Assembly: GCA_963742205.1 (NCBI GenBank)
Contig: CAVUKZ010000002.1
Span: 62,001-126,000 of the forward strand
DNA: 64,000 nucleotides
Direction of reading: 5' to 3'
Source of the DNA: WHSW01 sp963742205
Lineage (GTDB): Bacteria > Actinomycetota > Thermoleophilia > Solirubrobacterales > 70-9
Shown piece by piece: positions 41,091 through 49,417 of this stretch (positions within the stretch are counted from its first letter, which is position 1; every line of letters starts with the position of its first letter). The position numbers were made by a program, and so were the translations under genes. The notes beneath the pieces are model-generated. The model did not search any database, was not told where the DNA came from, and saw nothing but the letters and a program-made list of their open reading frames with translations.

Positions 41091-42394
41091 CCGGCTTCTT
41101 CGGCGGCGGCCGCGACCAGACCCTCGATCCGGGCCAGGCAGCGCTCCACGTCGGCGACCATCTCGTCGAACTCCTCGCGCGCGGTCTCGGCGCTGTTGGT
41201 GACGCTGGTCAGCGACTTACGCACCCGGTTGGCGCGCTTGAGGCGGGCCGCTGCCTCCTCGGCGGCGTCGCGCACCCCCGCGGCATCGACCTCGAGCTCC
41301 GCGGCGCCGGCGACGAGAACCCTCGCGCGCACGTAGCGGTAGACGAGCCGCAGCGCCAGCGGATCGGGGTCCTCGCGGTCGAGGACCGCGATGATCTTGT
41401 TGCCCTGATACTCGGTGAGCTCCTCGAGCCCGGCCGGGATCTTGTCCTCCCCGGCGACCACGAGGACGGCGAAGCAGGCGTCGCGCTGGCCCATGCACGA
41501 ATTGAGCTCGGTCCACGCGTCGTTCTTCGACAGCCGCTTGTTCTTGGCCTCGAAGACGATCGTGGCGACCGACGCGCCGACGGCGCCGCCGATCTCGACC
41601 ACGGTGTCGCCCTTCTTGCTCCCGGACTCGTTGGACGTGTCCCCGGTGTGGTGGGCCGCGTCGCCCTGAGCCTGGGCGATCTCGTCGATCGCATCGTGCA
41701 CCAACTCCTCGAACGTCCGCCCCTTGCGCGTGCCGGCCGCCTCGGCCTCGGCGACGCGCTCGTCGGCGTCATCGCGCTCGAGCAGCCGGGCGAGCTCCTT
41801 GCGTAGCTCACCGACCTGCCCCTGCATCGCCCGCGCCTCCTTGGAGTGCGACTCGCGCAGGCGCTCGACCTCCGCCCGGTGGCGCTCCTCGGCCTCGAGC
41901 ATCGCCTTCCCGAGCCGGGTCTGGATGGCGAGCAGCGGATTGGAACCGTCCTCGGCGGTCAGCGTGCGCATCAGCTCATCGCGGTGCTGGCGGGTCTCGG
42001 CGCAGACGATCTCCTTGATCTGGGCCTGCACGGAGTCGTTGCGGTCGGTGCCGAAGGCGGCGGCGATCTGCGTCGCCAGCGCCTCGGCGCTCTCCTCGAG
42101 CGTGTCGCCGAGCCGGTTGTCGAGCTCGCCCAGGCCCTGCTCGAGCTCGCGGCGGACGTAATCGACGTTGGCGGCGGTCTCCTCGCTGTCGAGGACCCGG
42201 CTGCCGATCTCGATCGCCTTCCGCACGGTCTCCGGCGCGGCGCGCCCCGCGGCCGCCCGATCGCGCACCAGACGGGCGGCGCGCGCGTCGTCGACCTCGA
42301 GCCGCTCGATCACGAGCCGGTCGTCGAGGGCGCGCACGGAGCCGTCGCCGGCGTCCTCGCCAAAGGAGAGCTGTGGTCTTTCGGATGCTTCCAT
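41087..42394 (-). CDS. Coiled-coil protein with PD-(D/E)XK nuclease-like domain
   Basis: 435 aa. Residues about 45-220 are coiled coil. Residues 225-330 show a restriction-like pattern: TFEELV (E229/E230), KKGDTVVEI (D263) and VFEAKNK (E282, K284), the order E...D...ExK of PD-(D/E)XK enzymes, then a second Ala-rich coil. The layout recalls RmuC/DUF2130 proteins, but I cannot name the family. ATG 42394 lies eleven bases after TACCTT. It is divergent from the LOG gene and may act on nucleic acids; activity is inferred only from motif order. Confidence 0.7.
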   Translation of the reverse strand: MEASERPQLSFGEDAGDGSVRALDDRLVIERLEVDDARAARLVRDRAAAGRAAPETVRKAIEIGSRVLDSEETAANVDYVRRELEQGLGELDNRLGDTLEESAEALATQIAAAFGTDRNDSVQAQIKEIVCAETRQHRDELMRTLTAEDGSNPLLAIQTRLGKAMLEAEERHRAEVERLRESHSKEARAMQGQVGELRKELARLLERDDADERVAEAEAAGTRKGRTFEELVHDAIDEIAQAQGDAAHHTGDTSNESGSKKGDTVVEIGGAVGASVATIVFEAKNKRLSKNDAWTELNSCMGQRDACFAVLVVAGEDKIPAGLEELTEYQGNKIIAVLDREDPDPLALRLVYRYVRARVLVAGAAELEVDAAGVRDAAEEAAARLKRANRVRKSLTSVTNSAETAREEFDEMVADVERCLARIEGLVAAAAEEAG

Positions 42395-42405
42395 GTGGAC
42401 CCACG

Positions 42406-42411
42406 AAGGTA
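42406..42411 (-). promoter_or_regulatory. -10 box TACCTT, leaderless start at 42394
   Basis: TACCTT on the minus strand, eleven bases before the ATG; it selects this ATG over the upstream in-frame alternative. Confidence 0.5.
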
Positions 42412-42437
42412 GTCGGGCACCCGGACGCGAACCTGAC

Positions 42438-43148
42438 ATGGCAATGAGTCACCCAAATGCGTCAAATCCAGCCACTCTCGGCGAGGAGATCGTCTGCGCC
42501 GAGCAGCCGGCGGTCGCCTCCACGCGCACCGACGCACAGCGCCTGGAGCTGATCGAACGCGAGCTCCGCCAGGGGTTCGAGACCCTGTCCGACCTCGGGC
42601 CCGCGGCCTGCATCTTCGGCTCCGCCCGCAACGGCCCCGACGATCCGCTCTACGCCCGCGCGCGAGAGATCGGCCGGGCGATCGGCGAGGCCGGGTACGC
42701 GGTGATCACCGGCGGCGGCCCCGGGCTGATGGAGGCCGCCAACCTCGGCGCCCAGGACGCCGGCGCGACCTCGGTTGGGCTCAACATCCTGCTCCCGCAC
42801 GAGCAGCACATGAACCCCTACGTCGACATCGGCCTGACCTTCGACTACTTCTTCACCCGCAAGCTGATGTTCGTCCGCTACTCGCGGTCGATCGTGGCTC
42901 TCCCCGGCGGCTACGGCACGCTCGACGAGCTGTTCGAGGTCATGACCCTGATCCAGACGGGCGAGGCCATCGACCACCCGGTCGTCCTCGTCGGCAGCGA
43001 CTACTGGTCGGGGTTGCTCGACTGGGTGCGTGCCGAGCTGCTCGACGCCGGGCGCATCTCGCCCGCCGACTTCGAGATCCCGACGCTCGCCGACGAGACC
43101 TCGGAGATCGTGGCCATCGCCTGCGAGGGCACCGACGTCGCGGGGTAG
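42438..43148 (+). CDS. LOG-family nucleotide phosphoribohydrolase
   Basis: 236 aa TIGR00730-type protein. GGGPGLMEAAN (about residues 95-105) and PGGYGTLDELFE (about 158-169) are the substrate-binding and catalytic motifs, of the form PGGxGTxxE. Known members release adenine from AMP or N6-modified AMP (cytokinin activation) and some SLOG proteins sense nucleotides. The extended N-terminus (about 50 residues) is longer than in minimal LOG proteins. Overlaps the convergent PLD gene by 148 bp. Confidence 0.87.
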   Translation: MAMSHPNASNPATLGEEIVCAEQPAVASTRTDAQRLELIERELRQGFETLSDLGPAACIFGSARNGPDDPLYARAREIGRAIGEAGYAVITGGGPGLMEAANLGAQDAGATSVGLNILLPHEQHMNPYVDIGLTFDYFFTRKLMFVRYSRSIVALPGGYGTLDELFEVMTLIQTGEAIDHPVVLVGSDYWSGLLDWVRAELLDAGRISPADFEIPTLADETSEIVAIACEGTDVAG

Positions 43149-44164
43149 CGCGCGCGGACGGCGTCGACGAACGCCGCCATGCGGTCGGCCAGCTCGGGGT
43201 CGCGCAGCTCGAGCACGTTCTCGGCGTTCATCTCCCCCGAGCGCGAGAGGTTGAACGAGCCGACGAAGACGATGTCGTCGGCGATCGTCACCTTCGCGTG
43301 CATGAAGTCGTGGACCGTGGCCGGGCCCCATGGCGTCGAGGGCTTGCCCGAGAACGGCAGCAGGCTGAGGGTCTTCGCGAGCAGCGGGATCTTCCATGCC
43401 GAGCTGCCGTTGGTCGCCCACTGCCCGTAGACGGCGTCGGTCTGCGGCTCGTCGATCACCCCGGCAACGTCGACGCCGCCGCGCTCGCCCAGCTCAGCCA
43501 GGGTCCCGAGTATCGGGGCCGATGTGATCACCGGCGAGGCGATCCGCACCCGCCGGCGCGCGCAGCCGATCGCCGTCGCGATCCGCTGCGACAGCTGCGC
43601 GCCGTGCCCCGGCGTGAACCAGGCGCGCACCGAGCGCCCGTCGCCGAGCTCGATCGGGTCCGGGTCGCCACGCCCTGAGCGCTCCACGTCGCGACGGTCC
43701 CAGAGCTCCTCGAAGTTCGTGACGTAGGCGGCCGCGAGCTGCTCGGAGTCGAGCGCGAGGACGACGTTCTCCTGGCGCGTCCAGGAGTCGGTCGTCCAGT
43801 TGGCGGAGCCGGTCCACACCGACTCGCGGTCGCGGACCACGTACTTGTGGTGCATGAGGTCGGGGATCCCCGGCACCCCCCGGTCCTCGATCGGCAGCTC
43901 GTGCAGCAACTCCGGCCTGGTGCTCGGGGGCGGCTGGATCGCCGGCGGGCGATTGGAATCGACGTTGTAGAGCAGCCGCACCCGCACGCCGCGAGCGGCG
44001 GCGGCGCGCAGCTCCCCCGCGACGAGGTCGCCGGCGTCGCCCGGGAGCCGGATGTCGTAGAGCGCCAGCTCAAGCGTCTCGCGCGCCCCGCGCAAGAACT
44101 CGGCGACCCAGCCGGCCACCTGCTCGGCACGCTGCCCGCCATCCGTCAACTCATGGACCTGCAC
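43001..44164 (-). CDS. Phospholipase D-like protein with two HKD motifs
   Basis: 387 aa. Both catalytic motifs are complete: HHKYVVRD followed by GSANWT, and HAKVTIADD followed by GSFNLS. Two motifs in one chain form one active site that transfers a phosphatidyl or nucleotide group through a phosphohistidine. No signal peptide is seen, so a cytoplasmic phosphodiesterase or cardiolipin-synthase-like role is possible. The last 50 residues lie opposite the LOG gene's 3' end and look unstructured, so the true stop may have been lost. GTG 44164 start. Confidence 0.82.
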   Translation of the reverse strand: MQVHELTDGGQRAEQVAGWVAEFLRGARETLELALYDIRLPGDAGDLVAGELRAAAARGVRVRLLYNVDSNRPPAIQPPPSTRPELLHELPIEDRGVPGIPDLMHHKYVVRDRESVWTGSANWTTDSWTRQENVVLALDSEQLAAAYVTNFEELWDRRDVERSGRGDPDPIELGDGRSVRAWFTPGHGAQLSQRIATAIGCARRRVRIASPVITSAPILGTLAELGERGGVDVAGVIDEPQTDAVYGQWATNGSSAWKIPLLAKTLSLLPFSGKPSTPWGPATVHDFMHAKVTIADDIVFVGSFNLSRSGEMNAENVLELRDPELADRMAAFVDAVRARYPATSVPSQAMATISEVSSASVGISKSAGEMRPASSSSARTQSSNPDQ

Positions 44165-44209
44165 CGGCGCATCTTCCCGAACGCCGAACGACAAACGACG
44201 CACGAGACT

Positions 44210-44228
44210 ATGTGTATGACTCACACAT
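44210..44228. promoter_or_regulatory. Inverted-repeat operator candidate (MarR)
   Basis: ATGTGT-N7-ACACAT, a perfect 6-bp inverted repeat 39 bases before the DUF3224 ATG. It overlaps a TATGTGTATGAC -10-like stretch, the usual position of a MarR-type repressor site, and the regulator gene is in the same operon. Confidence 0.55.
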
Positions 44229-44267
44229 CTGGGTACCTGACGCAGAGAAAGCAACGAAAGGACCGAC

Positions 44268-44663
44268 ATGACCGAGCACGCGAGCGCCACGTTCAAGGTC
44301 GAGGGCTGGAACGAGGAGCGCACGGTGGACGGCGACCGGGGCGCGATCGCCCTGGCGAAGGTCGAGCAGAGCCTCGCCGGCGACCTCCAGGGCGCCGGAT
44401 TCGCCCAGTGGCTCATGTGTTACCGCGAGGACGAGACGGCCGATTTCGTCGGCCTGCAGCGGTTCGAGGGGAACCTCGGCGAGCGCAGCGGCACCTTCGT
44501 GCTGACCTCCAACGGGACCTTCGACGGCAAGGTCGCCGCGGGCGAGATGCGGATCGTCGACGGCTCGGGCACCGGCGAGCTCGCCGGGATCGAGGGCGGT
44601 GGCAGCTTCTCGGCTCCCCACGGCGGCGACGCCGCGCTCGAGCTCGACTACTCGATCTCCTGA
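44268..44663 (+). CDS. DUF3224 family protein
   Basis: 131 aa, an all-beta barrel typical of DUF3224 (allene-oxide-cyclase-like size), with FKVEGWNEERTVDGDRGAIA, FVGLQRFEGNLGERSGTFVL and GTGELAGIEGGGSF. AAAGGA supports the ATG at 44268. The TGA shares its last base with the next ATG (TGATG). Often found beside a MarR gene; function unknown, although a ligand-binding role is likely. Confidence 0.83.
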   Translation: MTEHASATFKVEGWNEERTVDGDRGAIALAKVEQSLAGDLQGAGFAQWLMCYREDETADFVGLQRFEGNLGERSGTFVLTSNGTFDGKVAAGEMRIVDGSGTGELAGIEGGGSFSAPHGGDAALELDYSIS

Positions 44664-45223
44664 TGCCCGCGGGGGGCTCGCTCGACCGGGCCGGCAATCT
44701 GCTGGGCGCGCTGTCGCTCGCGATCGCCGACCGCACGGGCGACTCGCTCGAGGGTGCGGCGGCGCAATCGCCCAGCGGCGCCGCCGCGCTCTCGGCGCTG
44801 CTGCACTTCCTCGAGCGGCCGAGCATCGACCTCATGCGCCAGGTGCTCGGCCTGACCTCGTCGGGGACCGTCCGCCTCGTCGACCGACTCGAGCGCGACG
44901 GCCTCGTCGCTCGCGAGTCCGGCGACGACGGCCGGGTGACGACGATCGTCCTCACCCCCGCCGGCCGGCGGGCGGCGCGGCGGGTCGCGGCGGCCCGGGC
45001 CGACGTGCTCGCGTCCGCCCTCGACGGGCTCGACCCCGCCGAGCGCGAGGCGTTCGACGCGCTCGCCGGCAAGCTGCTGGTGGGGATGATCCGCGGGCGC
45101 GGCGCCACGCGGTGGATGTGCCGACTCTGCGACACGGGAGCATGCGGCCGCGAGCGGGGCGAATGCCCGGTCGCCAACGCGACCGGCGCCGTCGGCGCAT
45201 CGCTACGATCCCCGCGCTCGTAG
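44663..45223 (+). CDS. MarR-family regulator with Cys-rich tail
   Basis: 186 aa. Winged helix with LMRQVLGLTSSGTVRLVDRLERDGLVARESGDDGR (recognition helix and wing, about residues 55-95), then coiled helices. The tail carries CRLCDTGACGRERGEC, four cysteines that could hold zinc or sense oxidants. Probably represses its own operon through the palindrome at 44210-44228. The inducer is unknown. Confidence 0.85.
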   Translation: MPAGGSLDRAGNLLGALSLAIADRTGDSLEGAAAQSPSGAAALSALLHFLERPSIDLMRQVLGLTSSGTVRLVDRLERDGLVARESGDDGRVTTIVLTPAGRRAARRVAAARADVLASALDGLDPAEREAFDALAGKLLVGMIRGRGATRWMCRLCDTGACGRERGECPVANATGAVGASLRSPRS

Positions 45224-45243
45224 CACCAACCAGAGGGAGAACC

Positions 45244-46512
45244 GTGGCCGTAGACGTGACCGAAGTCTCGAAGCTCGACGTGGAGCCGGGGACGCTGCCC
45301 GAGACGATGGCGGCCTGGGTGATCCGCCAGGAGCGTGAGGGCGAGCCCAAGGACGCGTTCCAGGTCGAGGAGATCGAGGTACCCGAGCCCGGGGCGTTCG
45401 AGGTCATCGTGCGCGTGATGGCCGCCGGGGTCAACTTCAACAACGTCTGGGCGGCGCTCGGCAAGCCGGTGTCGGTCTTCGGCTACGGCGACCACCCGCA
45501 GTACGGGCACCACATCGGCGGCTCCGACGCCTCCGGGATCGTCTGGAAGGTCGGCGAGGGCGTCACCCGCTGGCAGCCCGGCGACGAGGTCGTGATCCAC
45601 TGCAACCAGGCCTCCTACGAGGACGTCGAGGTCCACGGGCTCGACCCGATGGCCGCCCCGAGCCAGGAGATCTGGGGCTATGAGACGACCTGGGGCTCGT
45701 TCGCCCAGTTCACGAAGGTCCAGGCCCAGCAGCTGCTCCCGAAGCCGCAGAACCTCTCGTGGGTCGAGTCGTCGGCCTACGGGCTCACCTACTTCACCGC
45801 CTACCGGATGCTGCTCGACCGCTGCAAGCTCCAGGCCGGCCACAACGTCCTCATCTGGGGCGCCGCGGGCGGCCTCGGGGTGTTCGCGACCCAGCTCTGC
45901 CGGGCCGCCGGGGCGAACGCCGTGGGCGTGGTCTCGTCGGACGAGAAGGGCGAGCTGGTGAAGCAGCTCGGCGCCGTCGACTACGTCAACCGGGCCGAGT
46001 TCGGCGACATGATGCGCACCGACGCCAACCACCCCGCCGTGGACCGCGCCGCCGAGAAGGAGCGCTTCGCCGCCACGCGCGGCTTCGCGAAGAAGGTCAA
46101 GGGCATCCTCGGCGACGCGCCCGACATCGTCTTCGAGCACGTCGGGCAGGCGACGTTCCCGACCTCGGTGTTCACCGTGAAGCCGTTTGGCAAGGTCGTG
46201 ATCTGCGGCGCCACCTCGGGCTACACGCTCGACTTCGACGTCCGCTACCTCTGGATGAAGCAGAAGGAGATCCTCGGCTCGCACTTCGCCAACGCGTACG
46301 AGTGCACGCGCGCGAACCAGCTGATGGCCGAGGGCAAGGTCCGCCCCGTGCTCTCCCAGGTGATGGACTTCGAGGGCGTCCCGGAGGCGCACCAGATGCT
46401 CCACGAGAACCGCCACTCGGGCAAGATCTCGATCCGCGTCGGGGCCACCGACGACGCCGAGGGCAAGCACGAGGAGGGCGAGGGCGCGATCTGGGCCGAG
46501 GTCGGCGCGTAG
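45244..46512 (+). CDS. ccr: Crotonyl-CoA carboxylase/reductase
   Basis: 422 aa MDR enzyme. With NADPH and CO2 it makes ethylmalonyl-CoA from crotonyl-CoA. Supporting blocks are AAGVNFNNVWAALGKP (residues 60-75), FGYGDHPQYGHHIGGSDASG (80-99), SFAQFTKVQAQQLLPKP, ESSAYGLTYFTAYRML, and GAAGGLGVFATQLCRAAGANAVGVVS. The FAQF and Asn81-like region and the late EHVGQATFPTSVFTVK are typical of Ccr rather than plain crotonyl-CoA reductases. GAGGGAGAACC precedes the GTG. It forms the ethylmalonyl-CoA pathway with the mutase at 50.3 kb. Confidence 0.9.
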   Translation: MAVDVTEVSKLDVEPGTLPETMAAWVIRQEREGEPKDAFQVEEIEVPEPGAFEVIVRVMAAGVNFNNVWAALGKPVSVFGYGDHPQYGHHIGGSDASGIVWKVGEGVTRWQPGDEVVIHCNQASYEDVEVHGLDPMAAPSQEIWGYETTWGSFAQFTKVQAQQLLPKPQNLSWVESSAYGLTYFTAYRMLLDRCKLQAGHNVLIWGAAGGLGVFATQLCRAAGANAVGVVSSDEKGELVKQLGAVDYVNRAEFGDMMRTDANHPAVDRAAEKERFAATRGFAKKVKGILGDAPDIVFEHVGQATFPTSVFTVKPFGKVVICGATSGYTLDFDVRYLWMKQKEILGSHFANAYECTRANQLMAEGKVRPVLSQVMDFEGVPEAHQMLHENRHSGKISIRVGATDDAEGKHEEGEGAIWAEVGA

Positions 46513-46515
46513 AGA

Positions 46516-46521
46516 TACGCT
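46516..46521 (+). promoter_or_regulatory. -10 box TACGCT, leaderless start at 46531
   Basis: TACGCT nine bases before the ATG, directly after the ccr stop. Confidence 0.45.
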
Positions 46522-46530
46522 TCCAGGCCG

Positions 46531-46851
46531 ATGGACGTCCACTACATCGAATGGCACCTCGTGCCCTGGAGGCGCGACGCCTTCCTCGAGATCTGGCGCC
46601 CGGCGCTCGATCGGGCGCTGGCCCACGGCGCGAAGGCCGCCTGGCTGACCCGAAACGAGGACGACACCCTCCACATCCGCCAAATGACGCTGTGGGAGAA
46701 CCGCGCCGACCAGGAGGCGTGGTGGTTCAGCGACGAGCTGATCAGCATGCGCCAGGAGGCGCTCAAGTACTACGGCAAGCTGATCGACGCCCATTGGCAC
46801 GCGCGGATCGCCGACGCGGCGATCGCGACCAACGGCCGGCCGGTCGACTGA
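46531..46851 (+). CDS. Small uncharacterised protein beside ccr
   Basis: 106 aa. Pattern of strands and helices (HYIEWHLVPWRRDAFLEIW, AAWLTRNEDDTLHIRQMTLW, EAWWFSDELISMRQEALKYY) suggests a dimeric alpha-beta barrel of the ABM/DUF size class, rich in Trp and His. It may be a small ligand-binding or oxygenase-like fold; no catalytic set is identifiable. Its own leaderless promoter follows ccr. Confidence 0.68.
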   Translation: MDVHYIEWHLVPWRRDAFLEIWRPALDRALAHGAKAAWLTRNEDDTLHIRQMTLWENRADQEAWWFSDELISMRQEALKYYGKLIDAHWHARIADAAIATNGRPVD

Positions 46852-46855
46852 CCGA

Positions 46856-47794
46856 CTAGGCGACCAAGCGCAGCCGCTCGCGGTTGCGCTCTGCGAACGC
46901 GGTCCCGACCTCGGCCAGGATCGACACCATCTCGTCGGTCGCCGGGGAGCGCGACCCGACGGCACGGGTCGCGGCCCATACGCGGCGCTCCGGCGCCGGG
47001 GGGTCGGTCGGGCGGACGACCAGGTCCGAGCGCAGCGTGGGCAGCACCAGGTCCGGGAGGAGCGTCATCCCGAGCCCGGCGGCGATGAAGCCCTGCATCA
47101 CGTTGTAGTCATCGGTCTCGAAGCCGACCTCGGGCTCGAAGCCCGCGGTGCGGCAGGCGGCGATCACGACCTCGCCGCAGGTGCTGGGCAGCGACCCGCA
47201 CAGCCAGGTGTGATCGGCGAGCTCGGCGAGCGGCACGGTCGCCCGCGAGGCGAGCGGGTGATCCGCCGGCAGCGCCAGGTGCATCGACTCGGTGAGCAGC
47301 AACGTGCGGTCGAGGTCGCGCTCGGCCTCCACCGGGATCGACGGATAGTCAAAGCTCAGCGCGAGGTCGATCTCGCCGGCCCGCAGCCGCGGAAGCGAGT
47401 CCTCGGGCTCGGCGTCGGCGACCGCCAGCCGGACCATCGGATGGCGGCGGTGAAACAGCGAGACGGCCTCGGTGAGGATCGTGGCGCTGGCGCTCGGGAA
47501 GCTCGCGAGCCGCAGCTCCCCGCCCTCGAGCCCGGCGATCGCGGCCAGCTCGCGCTCCGCCTCCTCGAGCCGGGCGATCGCCGCCTCGGCATGGCCCACC
47601 AGAACCTGGCCGGCGTCCGTGAGCTTCGGGCCCTCGCGGGTGCGGTCGAGGAGCTTCATCCCGACCTCGCGCTCGAGGGTCGCGACCTGCTGGCTGACGG
47701 CGGACTGGGAGAGGAAGAGGGCGTCGCCCGCGGCCGAGAACGAGCGCCGCTCGGCGACCTCGCGGAGGATCTTCATCCGCTTCAGATCAAGCAT
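46856..47794 (-). CDS. LysR-family transcriptional regulator
   Basis: 312 aa. N-terminal helix-turn-helix FSAAGDALFLSQSAVSQQVA (residues about 19-38) followed by LERE and a typical periplasmic-binding-like effector domain (about 90-300). Regulon and inducer unknown; it is convergent with the ccr cluster and could control either ccr or the gene to its right. AAGGTGG and a TAAGGT box both precede the ATG. Confidence 0.88.
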   Translation of the reverse strand: MLDLKRMKILREVAERRSFSAAGDALFLSQSAVSQQVATLEREVGMKLLDRTREGPKLTDAGQVLVGHAEAAIARLEEAERELAAIAGLEGGELRLASFPSASATILTEAVSLFHRRHPMVRLAVADAEPEDSLPRLRAGEIDLALSFDYPSIPVEAERDLDRTLLLTESMHLALPADHPLASRATVPLAELADHTWLCGSLPSTCGEVVIAACRTAGFEPEVGFETDDYNVMQGFIAAGLGMTLLPDLVLPTLRSDLVVRPTDPPAPERRVWAATRAVGSRSPATDEMVSILAEVGTAFAERNRERLRLVA

Positions 47795-47918
47795 TAGCCC
47801 ACCTTATCAGCTTCTCTAATGATCCATGTTGCGCTTATGCGCACCCGGCGGGACCATGCACTCACGAACCGACCTGCCGCCCCGTTTCAGGGCCGAGACC
47901 GCGCACGCGAGGTGAAAG

Positions 47919-48284
47919 ATGACCACTCCCGAGACAGCAACCAACACCGAGATCACCATCCGCCGGATGGACGTCTCAGCCGCCGACCAGTCCCGCCTGC
48001 ACGAGCTCGCGGCGCTCGATTCGCACGCCCCACTCGACGGCCCGGTGCTCGGCGCCGAGGTCGAGGGCGAGCTGCGGGCCGCGATCTCGGTCGCCACGGG
48101 CGAGCTCGTCGCCGACCCGTTCGCTCGCACCAGCGAGCTCGGCGCCCTGTTGCGTCTGCGCGCCGACCAGCTCCGCGCTCAGCGCGGAACGGTCCGGCGC
48201 CCGCGCGCCGCCCTGCGCCGGGCGCGGCTGGCGCTCGGCGGATCGCCCCCCGGCGAGATCCTCAGCCTGCCGAGGGCACACTGA
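47919..48284 (+). CDS. Small uncharacterised protein, Arg/Ala-rich
   Basis: 121 aa. GAGGTGAAAG precedes the ATG. The N-terminal half (EITIRRMDVSAADQSRLHEL, APLDGPVLGAEVEGELRAAIS) resembles the first strands of a GNAT-like fold, but the acetyl-CoA motif is missing and the C-terminus is a basic helix. It is probably a degenerate or domain-only paralogue. Function unknown. Confidence 0.65.
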   Translation: MTTPETATNTEITIRRMDVSAADQSRLHELAALDSHAPLDGPVLGAEVEGELRAAISVATGELVADPFARTSELGALLRLRADQLRAQRGTVRRPRAALRRARLALGGSPPGEILSLPRAH

Positions 48285-48329
48285 GCGACGCGCTCGAGCG
48301 CGGGTCCAAGCGCCGGGATAGTCGCGCCC

Positions 48330-48620
48330 TCAGCCGCTCTCGAGCGGCGCCATCGTGAGACCGGCGTCCTTGAGCTGCTCCCAGTAGAGCTCCGCGGGCT
48401 CGCGCTCGCCGCTCCACACGATCGCCTGGCCCGAGTTGTGGATCTGATCGGCGAACCGGTGCCCCCGGTCCAGCGACACGCCCGGGATCACCCGGGCCAG
48501 CGTCTTCGCCACGTGCTCAAAGGTGTTGTGGTCGTCGTTTAAGACGATCACGCGCCAGTTGCCGCCGAGGCCGGAGCCGGGGCCGACGCCGCGAGTCCGC
48601 TCGATCGTCTCAGTGGAGAT
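48330..48620 (-). CDS. clpS: ClpS adaptor protein, probable ATC start
   Basis: The family binds N-degron substrates and hands them to ClpAP or ClpCP. WRVIVLNDDHNTFEHV and the ADQIHNSGQAIVWSG and PAELYWEQLKDAGLT segments mark ClpS. No ATG, GTG or TTG exists in frame between the upstream stop and 48551, and starting at GTG 48551 would cut off the WR at the domain edge. The codon ATC at 48620 would give ISTETIERTRG (96 aa), matching ordinary ClpS lengths. This could be a rare start or an ATG misread. Confidence 0.8.
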   Translation of the reverse strand: MSTETIERTRGVGPGSGLGGNWRVIVLNDDHNTFEHVAKTLARVIPGVSLDRGHRFADQIHNSGQAIVWSGEREPAELYWEQLKDAGLTMAPLESG

Positions 48621-48637
48621 CGCGCTGCCCCGCGGGC

Positions 48638-49330
48638 CTAGGGGTTGGGGACCGAGACCGCGACCCGCTTGAAGGTCGCGACGACCTTCTTGTTCTTCTT
48701 CTTCGACCGGCAGCCGAGCGCAAAGCGCACCTTGCGCCCCTGCACCTGACCCGGGTTGGAGTCGGCGACCTTCGCCACCTCCTTGCCGTTCACGACCGCG
48801 GAGATCTCAGCGCCGGTGGCGATGATCTCGATCCGGTTGCGCTCGTTGACCTTCTTGATCGCGCTGCTCTTCCCGCTCTTGGGGAAGCCGGCGCCGGCCG
48901 GGCCGCGGGACAGCTCGTAGCGCTTGCGCTCCGGGAAGATCCGCAGCGAGTAGCCGGTGCCGCCGCCGCCCGCGCGCACCGTCGTCTCGATGAAGACGGA
49001 CCCGCGCACGGACTTGGTCGTGTTCTTCAGCACCTTCGCGTCGACCGAGACCCCGTGGTTCGGGAGTGAATCGTCGCCCTGGACGGGCGGGCGGAACGAG
49101 CAGGTCGTGGGGTTGCGCTTGACCGAGGCGAGCATCACCTTGCTCTTCTCGCGGTACTTCTTGTCGCACCGCTTGCCGCCGCCCGAGCGCTCGATCTCGC
49201 GAAACTTGCCCTGCGAGGAGAAGTCGTTCTCGTACACCGCGACCTCGGCCAGTGCGCTGGCGGCGAGCGCCAGCGAGCCTGCCGTGAAGGCGGCGATCGC
49301 GACTCTTGTCAGCTTTGTGCGGTCGATCAT
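48638..49330 (-). CDS. Exported basic protein, unknown family
   Basis: 230 aa. Signal peptide of about 28 residues (AIAAFTAGSLALAASALA), then a Lys-rich soluble part with several Cys, FETTVRAGGGGTGYSLRIF-like beta strands and NRIEIIATGAEISAVVNGKEV. The layout suggests a concanavalin/laminin-like lectin fold, but no residues confirm it. Leaderless: TACGCT lies ten bases before the ATG. The stop lies 18 bp before the clpS ATC. Confidence 0.65.
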   Translation of the reverse strand: MIDRTKLTRVAIAAFTAGSLALAASALAEVAVYENDFSSQGKFREIERSGGGKRCDKKYREKSKVMLASVKRNPTTCSFRPPVQGDDSLPNHGVSVDAKVLKNTTKSVRGSVFIETTVRAGGGGTGYSLRIFPERKRYELSRGPAGAGFPKSGKSSAIKKVNERNRIEIIATGAEISAVVNGKEVAKVADSNPGQVQGRKVRFALGCRSKKKNKKVVATFKRVAVSVPNP

Positions 49331-49340
49331 GTGCTCGCGC

Positions 49341-49346
49341 AGCGTA
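49341..49346 (-). promoter_or_regulatory. -10 box TACGCT, leaderless start at 49330
   Basis: TACGCT on the minus strand, ten bases before the ATG; it selects this ATG over an upstream one. Confidence 0.5.
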
Positions 49347-49417
49347 GCCGCTGCACCCCCCTCAACACCCGTAAGCCGCAAGAGGATCGGGCGCGGAATT
49401 TCACGTGCAATTCGGGA

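Noticed and set aside
45244..46512. Plain quinone or crotonyl-CoA reductase without carboxylation
   Set aside because: Length and Ccr-specific blocks, together with the linked MeaA-type mutase, favour the carboxylating enzyme.
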